6,244 bases of DNA from Pseudomonadota bacterium (GTDB lineage: Bacteria; Desulfobacterota; Syntrophia; Syntrophales; JADFWA01): NCBI GenBank assembly GCA_015222855.1, contig JADFWA010000361.1:1-6244 (forward strand), in the 5' to 3' direction. The notes under the pieces are model-generated. The model did not search any database and was not told the DNA's origin. It saw nothing but the letters and a program-made list of their open reading frames with translations. This document shows, piece by piece, positions 1 through 6,211 of the stretch (positions are counted from its first letter, which is position 1; the number at the start of each line of letters is the position of its first letter). The position numbers and the translations under genes are program-made.

Positions 1-1098
1 GTGCAGGTTGCGGGAGATCATGGGGAGGAAATTCCAGAACCCAGGGACATAAAGGAGTTTTTGGACCAGTATGTTGTGAATCAGGAAAGGCCCAAAAAGG
101 TTCTTTCGGTGGCTGTTTACAATCATTACAAGAGGTTGTCTTCAAATGTTGATATGGGTGGGGTGGAACTTCAAAAGAGCAATATTTTGCTGATAGGCCC
201 CACCGGTTCCGGCAAAACTCTTCTGGCCAAGACCCTTGCTAAAGTGTTGGATGTTCCCTTTACCATCGCCGATGCCACAACCCTGACGGAGGCGGGATAT
301 GTGGGTGAGGATGTGGAGAACATTGTCCTGAGTCTCCTTCAGAATGCCGATTATGATGTGGAAAGGGCATCAAGAGGCATTGTTTATATAGATGAGATTG
401 ACAAGATTTCAAAAAAATCCGGAAATCCTTCAATAACGAGGGATGTGTCCGGTGAAGGCGTGCAACAGGCCCTCTTGAAGATAATAGAGGGGACGCTGGC
501 GAATATACCGCCCAAAGGCGGGAGAAAGCATCCCCAGCAGGAATTTATTCAGGTGGATACGACCAATATACTGTTTATCTGTGGTGGCGCCTTCAATGGT
601 CTGGATGATATCATTGAAAAGAGAATCGGGGTAAACTTGTTGGGCTTTGGAGCCGATATAAAGAGTAAGAAAGAAAAGAAGATCGGTGAAACATTGTTGG
701 AAGTTCAACCGGAAGATCTTTTGAAATACGGATTGATACCGGAATTTATCGGGCGCCTCCCCGTTATCGCAACTCTGGATGAACTGGATGAAAATGGTCT
801 GGTGAGAATACTTGTTGAGCCGAAGGATTCTATCGTAAAGCAATACGAAAAAATGTTTAAATTTGAAAATGTAAAACTTAATTTCACAGATGATGCCCTG
901 AGGGCTATAGCAAGATTGTCCGTGGAAAGAAAATCGGGGGCAAGAGGCCTTAGGGCGATAATGGAAAACACCATGCTTGATGTCATGTATGATATACCTT
1001 CAAGGAATGATGTTACGGAGTGTGTAATCAGTGAAGATGTGGTTATGAACAGGGAAAAGCCTATCCTGCTTTTTGAAACAGAATCCGAAACGGCGTGA
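1..1098 (+). CDS. clpX: ATP-dependent Clp protease ATP-binding subunit ClpX (3' part, N-terminus outside window)
   Basis: ClpX is the hexameric AAA+ unfoldase that recognises tagged or native substrates, unfolds them with ATP and feeds them into the ClpP chamber in the cytoplasm. In the 365 visible residues: Walker A GPTGSGKT at 66-73, pore-1 loop GYVG at 99-102, Walker B ending YIDEIDK at 129-135, the RKH pore loop at 175-177, the ClpP-docking tripeptide as LGF (214-216; IGF in E. coli), the [11 protein letters not shown] arginine-finger region at 244-254 and sensor-2 GARGLR at 313-318. Visible sequence begins in the linker just before the AAA+ domain ([15 protein letters not shown]). The roughly 60-residue four-cysteine zinc-binding domain is therefore missing because of the window edge; the first GTG codon is probably an internal valine, not a start. 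The frame is intact to TGA. lon follows after 13 bases, probably in the same operon. Identification is near certain. Confidence 0.97.
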   Translation: MQVAGDHGEEIPEPRDIKEFLDQYVVNQERPKKVLSVAVYNHYKRLSSNVDMGGVELQKSNILLIGPTGSGKTLLAKTLAKVLDVPFTIADATTLTEAGYVGEDVENIVLSLLQNADYDVERASRGIVYIDEIDKISKKSGNPSITRDVSGEGVQQALLKIIEGTLANIPPKGGRKHPQQEFIQVDTTNILFICGGAFNGLDDIIEKRIGVNLLGFGADIKSKKEKKIGETLLEVQPEDLLKYGLIPEFIGRLPVIATLDELDENGLVRILVEPKDSIVKQYEKMFKFENVKLNFTDDALRAIARLSVERKSGARGLRAIMENTMLDVMYDIPSRNDVTECVISEDVVMNREKPILLFETESETA

Positions 1099-1101
1099 AA
1101 T

Positions 1102-1107
1102 AGGGAG
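1102..1107 (+). promoter_or_regulatory. Ribosome binding site that sets the lon start
   Basis: AGGGAG lies 4 bases before the ATG at 1112, between the clpX stop and lon. It favours the ATG over an in-frame TTG at 1073, which lies inside clpX. The spacing is on the short side. No promoter-like sequence is evident in the 13-base gap, so lon is probably translated from a clpX-lon transcript. Confidence 0.6.
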
Positions 1108-1111
1108 AATT

Positions 1112-3571
1112 ATGTTTAAATTCGGTAAAAATAATGAGAAGGGAGTAGAGGAATTGATAATTCCCCTACTCCCGTTGAGGGATGTCGTAGTATTTCCTCA
1201 TATGATTGTGCCTCTTTTTGTGGGCAGGGAGAAATCGATAGATGCCCTGGAATCTGCCATGAGGCATGAAAAAGGGATATTCCTGGCGGCGCAGAAGAGC
1301 GCTCAAAGTGATGAACCGGAGGAAGATGATATCTACAGGGTTGGCACTGTAGGGGCTATCATTCAGCTCTTGAGGCTTCCGGACGGGACGGTGAAGGTCC
1401 TTGTTGAGGGGAGGACGAGGGGAAGGATCAAAAGATATGTTCCTAATGCCGATTTTTATCTTGTGGATGTTGAAGAGCTGGGAGATATTGATGATGCCGT
1501 TACCGTCAGGGCAGAGGCATTGATGAGGAGCGTTACGGAGACATTTGAAAAGTATTCGAAGTTGAACAAAAAGATACATGCCGAGGTGGCCATAACTGTA
1601 TCATCCATAGACAGTCCATCGAAGTTGGCTGATGTCCTGGCGTCCCATCTTAATGTCAAGCTGGAGAATAAACAGAAGATTTTAGAGATAGTGGATGTAA
1701 CGAGCAGGCTTGAGGCGATATATGAAGCGATGCTCTCTGAAATAGAGATCCTTGAGGTGGAAGAGAAGATAAAAGGGCGTGTAAGAAAGCAGATGGAAAA
1801 GACCCAGAAGGATTACTATCTGAATGAGCAGATGAGGGCGATTCAGAAGGAGATGGGGGAGAAGGATGATTTCAGGAATGAGATAGAGGAGCTTGAGAAG
1901 AGAATAAAGAAAAAGAAATTATCTGAAGAGGCAACCAAAAAGGTAAAACACGAAGTAAAAAAATTGAAGATGATGGCGCCCATGTCCGCCGAGGCAACGG
2001 TGGTCAGGAATTATATAGACTGGATACTGGATATGCCCTGGTCTGAAAAAACCGAAAACAAGCATAGCTTCAAGGAATCGGAGGCAATACTGGAAGAAGA
2101 TCATTACGGATTAAAGAAAGTGAAAGAGAGAATACTGGAGTATCTTGCGGTTCAGGTTCTGGTAAAAAAGAATAAAGGGCCTATTCTCTGTCTGGTCGGT
2201 CCCCCCGGTGTCGGCAAGACATCTGTGGCCAAATCGGTTGCGAGGGCCACCGACAGGAAATTTGTCCGGTTTTCTCTCGGTGGTGTGAGGGATGAGGCCG
2301 AGATAAGAGGTCATAGAAGGACGTATATAGGGGCCATGCCCGGGAAGATTATCCAGATGCTGAAAAAGGCGGGTTCAAATAACCCCGTTATTTGTCTCGA
2401 TGAGGTTGATAAACTGAGCTCCGATTACAGGGGTGATCCTTCCTCTGCTCTCCTGGAGGTGCTTGATCCGGAGCAGAATTTTGCCTTCAATGATAATTAC
2501 CTCGAGGTTGATTATGACCTTTCCGAGGTAATGTTTATAACGACTGCCAATGTTCTTGAAACAATACCAGCGCCTCTCAGGGACAGGATGGAGGTTGTTC
2601 GGCTTGCCGGATATACGGAGCAGGAGAAGTTAAACATTGCGAAGAGGTTTCTCGTTGCGAAGGAGATGGAGGCCAATGGTCTCACGGAAGAGAATGTAAG
2701 TTTTTCTGATGGCGCCTTGTTGGCTATGATAAGGCAATATACAAGAGAGTCCGGTGTAAGGAATCTGGAAAGGGAGATAGCCTCGGTATGCAGAAAGGTG
2801 GCCAGGGAGATTGTTACCGAGGGCGGTAATGGACGGCTCGGGATAACGTCCAAATCCCTTCAGAAGTACCTTGGTGTTCCAAAGTTCAGACACGGAGAAG
2901 TCGAGGGGAAGGACGCTGTAGGAATGGCGATCGGTTTGGCCTGGACCGAAGTGGGTGGTGAACTCCTTATCATAGAAACATCTCTTATGCGTGGCAAGGG
3001 CGAGCCGAGCTTTACCGGAAAACTGGGAGAAGTTATGCAGGAATCTGCCAAGGCCGCTCTCACCTATGTGCGGACAAGGGCAGACAGTCTTGGACTTCCG
3101 AAAGATTTCTATGAGGGAACAGATATTCATGTGCATGTTCCCGAGGGGGCTATACCAAAGGATGGGCCATCCGCTGGGATAGCTATAGCCGTATCGATAG
3201 CTTCCGCTTTTCTGAAAAGTAAGGTCAGAGGTGATCTGGCTATGACCGGTGAGATCACATTGAGAGGAAGGGTCTTGCCGGTAGGCGGGATAAAGGAGAA
3301 ATTGCTGGCGGCACACCGTGGAAACTTAAAAACCGTAATAATTCCAAAAGATAACGAGAAAGATATGGTTGATATTCCCCGTAATGTGTTAAAGGCGCTT
3401 GAGATAGTTTTTGTAGAGAATGTGGACGAGGTCTTAAAGGTTGCCCTCCTTCCAGGTGACGATATGAAAGAGAATGTAACGGATGAGAAGAAAGGTTTAG
3501 CGGGCACCAAGGAAGTTCACGTGAATACAAAGAAGGAACACGGCGTATTGGATACCCCTCACGTTCACTGA
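1112..3571 (+). CDS. lon: ATP-dependent protease Lon (LonA type)
   Basis: Lon is a cytoplasmic homohexameric AAA+ serine protease that degrades misfolded and selected regulatory proteins, with ATPase and peptidase on one chain. The ATG at 1112 gives 819 residues, slightly longer than E. coli Lon (784). Order: N-terminal substrate-recognition domain about 15-205 ([12 protein letters not shown] motif), charged helical/coiled region about 215-320, AAA+ module about 335-585, S16 protease domain about 595-780. Visible motifs: Walker A GPPGVGKT at 363-370, Walker B CLDEVDK at 428-434, pore-loop YIGAMPG from 405, sensor-1 Asn480, arginine finger Arg492, sensor-2 Arg550, and the Ser687-Lys730 dyad in PKDGPSAG and [12 protein letters not shown]. 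All catalytic parts are present, so it should be active. A polar tail of about 38 residues ending PHVH follows the conserved core. It lies 13 bases after clpX, and a probable terminator overlaps its stop codon. Confidence 0.97.
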   Translation: MFKFGKNNEKGVEELIIPLLPLRDVVVFPHMIVPLFVGREKSIDALESAMRHEKGIFLAAQKSAQSDEPEEDDIYRVGTVGAIIQLLRLPDGTVKVLVEGRTRGRIKRYVPNADFYLVDVEELGDIDDAVTVRAEALMRSVTETFEKYSKLNKKIHAEVAITVSSIDSPSKLADVLASHLNVKLENKQKILEIVDVTSRLEAIYEAMLSEIEILEVEEKIKGRVRKQMEKTQKDYYLNEQMRAIQKEMGEKDDFRNEIEELEKRIKKKKLSEEATKKVKHEVKKLKMMAPMSAEATVVRNYIDWILDMPWSEKTENKHSFKESEAILEEDHYGLKKVKERILEYLAVQVLVKKNKGPILCLVGPPGVGKTSVAKSVARATDRKFVRFSLGGVRDEAEIRGHRRTYIGAMPGKIIQMLKKAGSNNPVICLDEVDKLSSDYRGDPSSALLEVLDPEQNFAFNDNYLEVDYDLSEVMFITTANVLETIPAPLRDRMEVVRLAGYTEQEKLNIAKRFLVAKEMEANGLTEENVSFSDGALLAMIRQYTRESGVRNLEREIASVCRKVAREIVTEGGNGRLGITSKSLQKYLGVPKFRHGEVEGKDAVGMAIGLAWTEVGGELLIIETSLMRGKGEPSFTGKLGEVMQESAKAALTYVRTRADSLGLPKDFYEGTDIHVHVPEGAIPKDGPSAGIAIAVSIASAFLKSKVRGDLAMTGEITLRGRVLPVGGIKEKLLAAHRGNLKTVIIPKDNEKDMVDIPRNVLKALEIVFVENVDEVLKVALLPGDDMKENVTDEKKGLAGTKEVHVNTKKEHGVLDTPHVH

Positions 3572-3587
3572 GCGGGTGTGGTTTTTT
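3552..3587 (+). terminator. Probable Rho-independent terminator overlapping the lon stop codon
   Basis: The stem pairs 3552-3561 with 3569-3579. It has ten base pairs with one G-T wobble and one bulged C at 3573. The loop is 7 bases (3562-3568), and GG then six T follow (3582-3587). The left arm encodes the last Lon residues and the TGA (3569-3571) is in the right arm. It would close the clpX-lon operon. The bulge and the 2-base gap before the T-run make it less than ideal. Confidence 0.6.
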
Positions 3588-3599
3588 GAATATTTTCAT

Positions 3600-3636
3600 G
3601 AGACCCTTGCAAAAGGGGATATTTTGCAAAGGTCTC
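3600..3636. repeat. 15-bp inverted repeat (hairpin) between lon and the tRNA genes
   Basis: The arms 3600-3614 (GAGACCCTTGCAAAA) and 3622-3636 are reverse complements apart from one C/A mismatch, around a 7-base GGGGATA loop. No T-run follows on either strand, so this is not a canonical terminator. The GAGACC-TTGCAAAA wording resembles short palindromes or insertion-element ends that I associate with deltaproteobacterial chromosomes; that comparison is from memory. It may be a small dispersed palindromic repeat. Confidence 0.65.
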
Positions 3637-3648
3637 CGCATTTATTTC

Positions 3649-3677
3649 TTGACAATAGAGGTTAGAGTTGTTACGAA
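3649..3677 (+). promoter_or_regulatory. Sigma-70-type promoter of the tRNA unit
   Basis: A perfect -35 box TTGACA (3649-3654) is followed after 17 bases by a weak -10 box TACGAA (3672-3677), placing the expected start of transcription near 3684, about 20 bases before the mature tRNA-Val. The sequence after the -10 box is relatively GC-rich, as is usual for stringently controlled stable-RNA promoters. The -35 box and position are convincing; the -10 box is poor. Confidence 0.6.
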
Positions 3678-3704
3678 ACGCAGCCTGTCGGCGGTAAGAT
3701 TCAT

Positions 3705-3780
3705 GGGCGGATAGCTCAGCTGGGAGAGCGCCACGTTTACACCGTGGATGTCACAGGTTCAAGCCCTGTTCCGCCTACCA
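3705..3780 (+). tRNA. tRNA-Val, anticodon TAC
   Basis: A complete 76-base cloverleaf can be folded by eye. The acceptor stem GGGCGGA pairs with TCCGCCT (first pair is a G-U wobble), and the D stem is GCTC/GAGC. The anticodon stem CCACG/CGTGG holds loop TTTACAC with anticodon TAC at 3738-3740. The T stem ACAGG/CCTGT holds loop TTCAAGC. The discriminator base is A and CCA is encoded (3778-3780). It reads GUA and probably other valine codons by wobble. It is 25 bases upstream of tRNA-Asp and probably shares its transcript. Confidence 0.97.
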
Positions 3781-3805
3781 TTTTAAAATGTATAAAATTT
3801 TTTGC

Positions 3806-3882
<77 letters not shown>

Positions 3883-3888
3883 AATATT

Positions 3889-3927
3889 AAAGGGATTGGT
3901 TCATTATGGCTAATCCCTTTTTCTTTG
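3889..3927 (+). terminator. Rho-independent terminator of the tRNA unit
   Basis: The arm 3889-3900 pairs with 3909-3920 (AAAGGGATT against AATCCCTTT, extended by two wobbles and one G-C pair) around an 8-base loop. A T-rich tract follows directly through 3927 and beyond. It begins 7 bases after the tRNA-Asp CCA and separates the tRNA unit from the downstream genes. Confidence 0.85.
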
Positions 3928-3939
3928 TTTCTATGTACC

Positions 3940-3956
3940 TACTCAGGTGCTGAGTA
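3940..3956. repeat. Small perfect palindrome TACTCA-GGTGC-TGAGTA
   Basis: Six-base arms surround a 5-base loop just upstream of the next promoter's -35 box. Twelve bases here (3935-3946) match 11 of 12 bases at 6097-6108, beside the repeat element at the right end of the window. It could be a repeat remnant or an operator for the downstream unit; the sequence alone does not decide. Confidence 0.35.
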
Positions 3957-3962
3957 AGCCGC

Positions 3963-3991
3963 TTGCCTTTTTACATGCCATATTGTAGAAT
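3963..3991 (+). promoter_or_regulatory. Sigma-70-type promoter for the cysteine-rich protein/radical SAM unit
   Basis: A -35 box TTGCCT (4 of 6 consensus) and a -10 box TAGAAT (5 of 6) are separated by exactly 17 bases. The predicted transcript starts near 3998, giving a leader of about 25 bases that contains the Shine-Dalgarno sequence. It lies between the tRNA terminator and the first start codon, as a promoter for an independent unit should. Confidence 0.65.
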
Positions 3992-4007
3992 ATGTTACAT
4001 CAAGGAT

Positions 4008-4014
4008 GGAGGTG
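4008..4014 (+). promoter_or_regulatory. Strong ribosome binding site for the cysteine-rich protein
   Basis: GGAGGTG lies 8 bases before the ATG at 4023, a near-ideal Shine-Dalgarno sequence. It settles the start against the upstream in-frame TTG (3963) and ATG (3975), both of which fall within the probable promoter. Confidence 0.85.
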
Positions 4015-4022
4015 GATCTCCA

Positions 4023-4241
4023 ATGATTATTGTTACTGACGGCAAGGAGATATGTGCAGTGTGCAAGCAGGAGAAATCTGTTGTTTTATGCAACGGATGT
4101 CAGAGACCCCTTTGCGAGTCCTGTAGAAAATTTGATATTTGGGGATGCGGTTGCTCCAGCGGTTATGTTAAGGTCTTCTGCGATGACTGTAATAATGACA
4201 TAGATGTCAATCCCTATAGGGCAACATCAAATGAAGTATGA
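4023..4241 (+). CDS. Small ten-cysteine zinc-binding protein, function unknown
   Basis: This 72-residue protein has ten cysteines, all in close pairs: 11/14, 23/26, 31/34, 42/44 and 53/56. The spacing CX2C-X8-CX2C-X4-CX2C-X7-CXC-X8-CX2C resembles interleaved zinc modules such as B-box, treble-clef or FYVE/PHD-like fingers. It would suit two or more zinc ions, or less likely an iron-sulfur cluster. No signal peptide or membrane segment is visible, so it is probably cytoplasmic. The start is fixed by a strong ribosome binding site. Its 3' end overlaps the preferred radical SAM start by 11 bases, implying translational coupling and related jobs. I recognise no named family; the zinc-finger call rests on cysteine spacing, and a role as partner or carrier for the radical SAM enzyme is inference. 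Confidence 0.8.
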   Translation: MIIVTDGKEICAVCKQEKSVVLCNGCQRPLCESCRKFDIWGCGCSSGYVKVFCDDCNNDIDVNPYRATSNEV

Positions 4242-5103
4242 AGGAATGATTATCAGGCCTCCCAGCGAGGCGGCAAGCCTCATCCTGCAGGTAACGGTGG
4301 GATGTTCGCACAATAAATGCACCTTCTGTTCGGTCTATAAGGAAAAGAGGTTCAGGATAAAAAAAATCGACGAGATCGAAGAAGATATAATGGAAGCGAG
4401 TAATTACGGTTTCATTGAAAGGGTATTCCTTTGTGATGGTGATGCCCTGATTATCCCCCAGGGCAGGCTGGTTGAAATTCTGAAATCTATAAAGAACAAC
4501 ATTAAAGGTGTGAAAAGGGTGGGAATTTACGCAAACGCGAAGAGTATATTGCGTAAAACACCGGATGATCTGATAGAGTTAAGAGAGTTGGGCCTGAAAA
4601 TAATTTATCTTGGCGTTGAGACGGGCAGTAAGGAGTTGCTCAAGAAGATAAAAAAGGGGGCCGGTTATCAACAGATGGTGGAAGCCGGCCGTAAGGTTAA
4701 GGAAGCCGGCATAACTCTGTCGGTTACCGTTCTTCTTGGGATTGGCGGCAGGGATGAGAGCGTAAAACATGCGATGGATACGGCGAGGATACTGACGGAT
4801 ATTGATCCTGATTATGTAGGAGCGTTAACTGTGATGCTTCAATTCGGCACCCCCTTATATGAAGAACATATGTCTGGGGAATTCGTGCTTCCCGATACAT
4901 TTGGTTTCCTCGAAGAACTCGGGCTTATAACAGCCAATTCGGATTTCACCAATTGCTTCTTTACGTCCAACCACGCATCGAACTATCTGCCGATAAAGGC
5001 AAGAATGCCGCATGAGAAAGATAAAACAGTAAAAACGATTTACGATGTGATTAAATCGGGTGATCCCGGAATTCTCAAGCCGGAATATTTACGCGGTTTT
5101 TGA
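4231..5103 (+). CDS. Radical SAM protein with CX4CX2C cluster motif, substrate unknown
   Basis: A 290-residue radical SAM enzyme, expected to bind a [4Fe-4S] cluster and S-adenosylmethionine and to form a 5'-deoxyadenosyl radical. The cluster cysteines are 25, 30 and 33 (GCSHNKCTFC), giving CX4CX2C instead of the common CX3CX2C. I recall this spacing from COG1032-like cytoplasmic proteins of unknown substrate. Other radical SAM features are DGDALI at 69-74, in the place of the usual GGE strand, and GVETGS at 128-133, which contacts SAM. There is no cobalamin-binding, TRAM or SPASM domain, so it is essentially a bare core. The start at 4231 was chosen for the AGGG 9 bases upstream and because the conserved-looking part begins at MKYEGMIIRPPSEA. 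ATG 4204 would add nine residues but lacks a ribosome binding site. It overlaps the ten-cysteine gene, so it is probably coupled to it. Confidence 0.88.
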   Translation: MKYEGMIIRPPSEAASLILQVTVGCSHNKCTFCSVYKEKRFRIKKIDEIEEDIMEASNYGFIERVFLCDGDALIIPQGRLVEILKSIKNNIKGVKRVGIYANAKSILRKTPDDLIELRELGLKIIYLGVETGSKELLKKIKKGAGYQQMVEAGRKVKEAGITLSVTVLLGIGGRDESVKHAMDTARILTDIDPDYVGALTVMLQFGTPLYEEHMSGEFVLPDTFGFLEELGLITANSDFTNCFFTSNHASNYLPIKARMPHEKDKTVKTIYDVIKSGDPGILKPEYLRGF

Positions 5104-5106
5104 TAC

Positions 5107-5174
5107 CGAATATCGAAAATTCGTAAAACGTAAATTGTTATTCGATTTTCGGTTTCCGATATTCGAATTACGAA
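5107..5174. repeat. Dyad-rich AT-rich spacer with competing hairpins
   Basis: The 80 bases between the radical SAM gene and the CBS-domain gene are dense in CG-flanked AT words. CGAATATCG (5107-5115) is a perfect inverted copy of CGATATTCG (5157-5165). TTCGTAA (5120-5126) is inverted at 5168-5174. A competing inner stem pairs 5114-5123 with 5143-5151 with one bulged T. The outer and inner stems share bases and cannot both form. There is no T-run on the + strand; the A-run at 5173-5179 does not make a + strand terminator. This may be a short dispersed palindromic repeat. A weak promoter candidate is TTGTTA (5135) with GATATT (5158) at 17-base spacing. Confidence 0.5.
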
Positions 5175-5183
5175 AAAAAGAGG

Positions 5184-6017
5184 GTGGATATTATTCCTAA
5201 TAAGATTACAACCTGGATCAAGAACCTATTTCTAAAAAAAGATTCCGAGCACCTGGAGAAGGAAATACAATCTATCATCGACGCGGGTGAGATAGACCAG
5301 CGGTCGGGCGAGATGATACAGAGTATTCTTGACTTTAGAGATACCCAGGTTCGTGAGGTCATGGTTCCAAGGACGGAGATGATTGCTATAGAAAGCGATG
5401 CTTCGGTTGAAGAGATTCTTGATCTTATTATGAGGTACGGTCACACGAGAATGCCTGTCTACAGAGGCAGTGTGGATAACATTATAGGAATATTGAACGT
5501 AAAGGACCTTTTGAAATTCTGGTCTAAACAGGTTTCAGAAAGTGACATCCTTTCAAGCCTGAGGAAACCTTATTATATACCTGAAACGAAAAACATACAT
5601 TTCCTTCTCCATGAACTGCAGCAGAGAAAATACCACATTGCTATTGTTATCGACGAGTATGGAGGGACATCCGGTTTGGTTACCCTGGAAGATTTGATAG
5701 AAGAGATTGTAGGGGAAATTTATGACGAACATGATGTGAAAGAGGAAGAGATAGTTGAACTTCCTGATGGTTATACCCTTGTAGACAGCAGGATGGAGGT
5801 TGAGGAGGTTGAAGAATATTTCGGGATGGAGATCCCGGAAGGAAAATTTGAGACCCTGGGTGGATTAATCCTGCATATCGTCGAGAAGATTCCGGTTGCC
5901 GGAGAAGTCATTTACTATGATGATTTTGAGATGATAATTGAATCGGCAGATGAGAGGAATATAAAGAAGGTGAAGATAAAGAAGGTAGGGGAGGATAGCA
6001 AGGAAAGTAAGGAGTAA
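5184..6017 (+). CDS. corC: CorC/YbeX-type CBS-domain protein
   Basis: A 277-residue homologue of the soluble CorC/YbeX group (E. coli protein 292 residues), which has been linked to magnesium/cobalt efflux and, for YbeX, to ribosome metabolism; the biochemical role is unsettled. Order: charged N-terminal helix region 1-50, CBS domain 1 about 55-115 (VREVMVPRTEM, then MPVYRG), CBS domain 2 about 122-180 (VIDEYGGTSGLVTLEDLIEEIVGEI), CorC_HlyC domain about 188-267 (ETLGGLIL, PVAGE) and a lysine/glutamate-rich tail. No membrane segment or DUF21 domain is visible, so it is probably cytoplasmic; tandem CBS domains usually bind adenine nucleotides. The GTG start is uncertain: AAGAGG abuts it with no spacing, and no ATG or TTG exists between the upstream in-frame stop at 5124 and this GTG. 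The usual neighbours ybeY and lnt are not in this window. Family assignment is strong, the gene symbol less so. Confidence 0.88.
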   Translation: MDIIPNKITTWIKNLFLKKDSEHLEKEIQSIIDAGEIDQRSGEMIQSILDFRDTQVREVMVPRTEMIAIESDASVEEILDLIMRYGHTRMPVYRGSVDNIIGILNVKDLLKFWSKQVSESDILSSLRKPYYIPETKNIHFLLHELQQRKYHIAIVIDEYGGTSGLVTLEDLIEEIVGEIYDEHDVKEEEIVELPDGYTLVDSRMEVEEVEEYFGMEIPEGKFETLGGLILHIVEKIPVAGEVIYYDDFEMIIESADERNIKKVKIKKVGEDSKESKE

Positions 6018-6027
6018 GCAGCATGTT

Positions 6028-6045
6028 GGGGTCAGGTCTTGCAAT
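6028..6045. repeat. REP-like fragment GGGGTCAGGTCTTGCAAT
   Basis: Eleven bases after the corC-like gene, this word matches, from memory, the GGGGTCAGGTCTTG / CAAGACCTGACCCC repeats often seen next to Y1 (IS200-like, REP-associated) transposase genes in deltaproteobacterial and related genomes. Only one copy is present and no transposase is visible, so it would be a solitary remnant. The remainder of 6018-6104 shows no coding signal. Confidence 0.35.
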
Positions 6046-6148
6046 ACAACATTTGAGCAGGTGCGGAGTCACAACAAACGAGAGTAAAACCAAATGGTAA
6101 CTACTCAGCCACAAAGTCACTAAGACACAAAGTGTAGAAATTAATTAT

Positions 6149-6178
6149 ATTTTCCCGTAACCTCCGGAAAATTTTATT
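6149..6178 (+). terminator. Weak hairpin with T-rich flank inside the repeat element
   Basis: ATTTTCC (6149-6155) pairs with GGAAAAT (6166-6172) around a 10-base loop, followed by TTTATT. It is the only terminator-like structure after the corC-like gene, but the stem is short and AT-rich and it lies 130 bases past the stop codon. It could act in either direction. Confidence 0.35.
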
Positions 6179-6196
6179 AATCAAATGCCTCTGGTT

Positions 6197-6211
6197 ATCA
6201 TAAATTATGAT
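6197..6211. repeat. Perfect palindrome ATCATAA-A-TTATGAT
   Basis: Seven-base arms flank a single central A near the right end. A good -10-like TATGAT starts at 6211, but no convincing -35 box lies at the right distance, so a promoter for a gene beyond the window is only possible. An operator-like dyad is equally possible. Confidence 0.35.

Noticed and set aside
430..843. Minus-strand open frame inside clpX
   Set aside because: It is antisense to a strongly conserved AAA+ region, its composition is that of a reverse-frame artefact, and no protein family is recognised.
1..1098. ClpX as a naturally truncated form lacking the zinc domain
   Set aside because: The frame is open at the window edge and begins mid-linker, so the truncation is explained by the window boundary.
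1073..1111. An earlier in-frame TTG start that would extend Lon by 13 residues into clpX
   Set aside because: It lies inside clpX, has no ribosome binding site, and the added residues are not Lon-like; ATG 1112 has AGGGAG upstream.
2630..3316. A 228-residue open frame on the minus strand inside lon
   Set aside because: It is entirely antisense to conserved Lon protease-domain codons and has no recognisable protein features, so it is a shadow frame.
3600..3640. The 15-bp hairpin as the lon terminator
   Set aside because: There is no T-run after either arm; the structure at 3552-3587 with six T is the better terminator.
3963..4022. Upstream TTG/ATG starts for the ten-cysteine protein
   Set aside because: These bases form a good promoter (-35 at 3963, -10 at 3986), and the near-perfect ribosome binding site points to ATG 4023.
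4204..4230. ATG 4204 as the radical SAM start
   Set aside because: It has no ribosome binding site, and the extra nine residues look unlike the conserved start of the protein; it is still possible.
5908..6120. Minus-strand open frame spanning the corC 3' end and the intergenic region
   Set aside because: It mirrors the lysine/glutamate-rich CorC tail as a low-complexity Ser/Leu/Pro run and has no plausible family.
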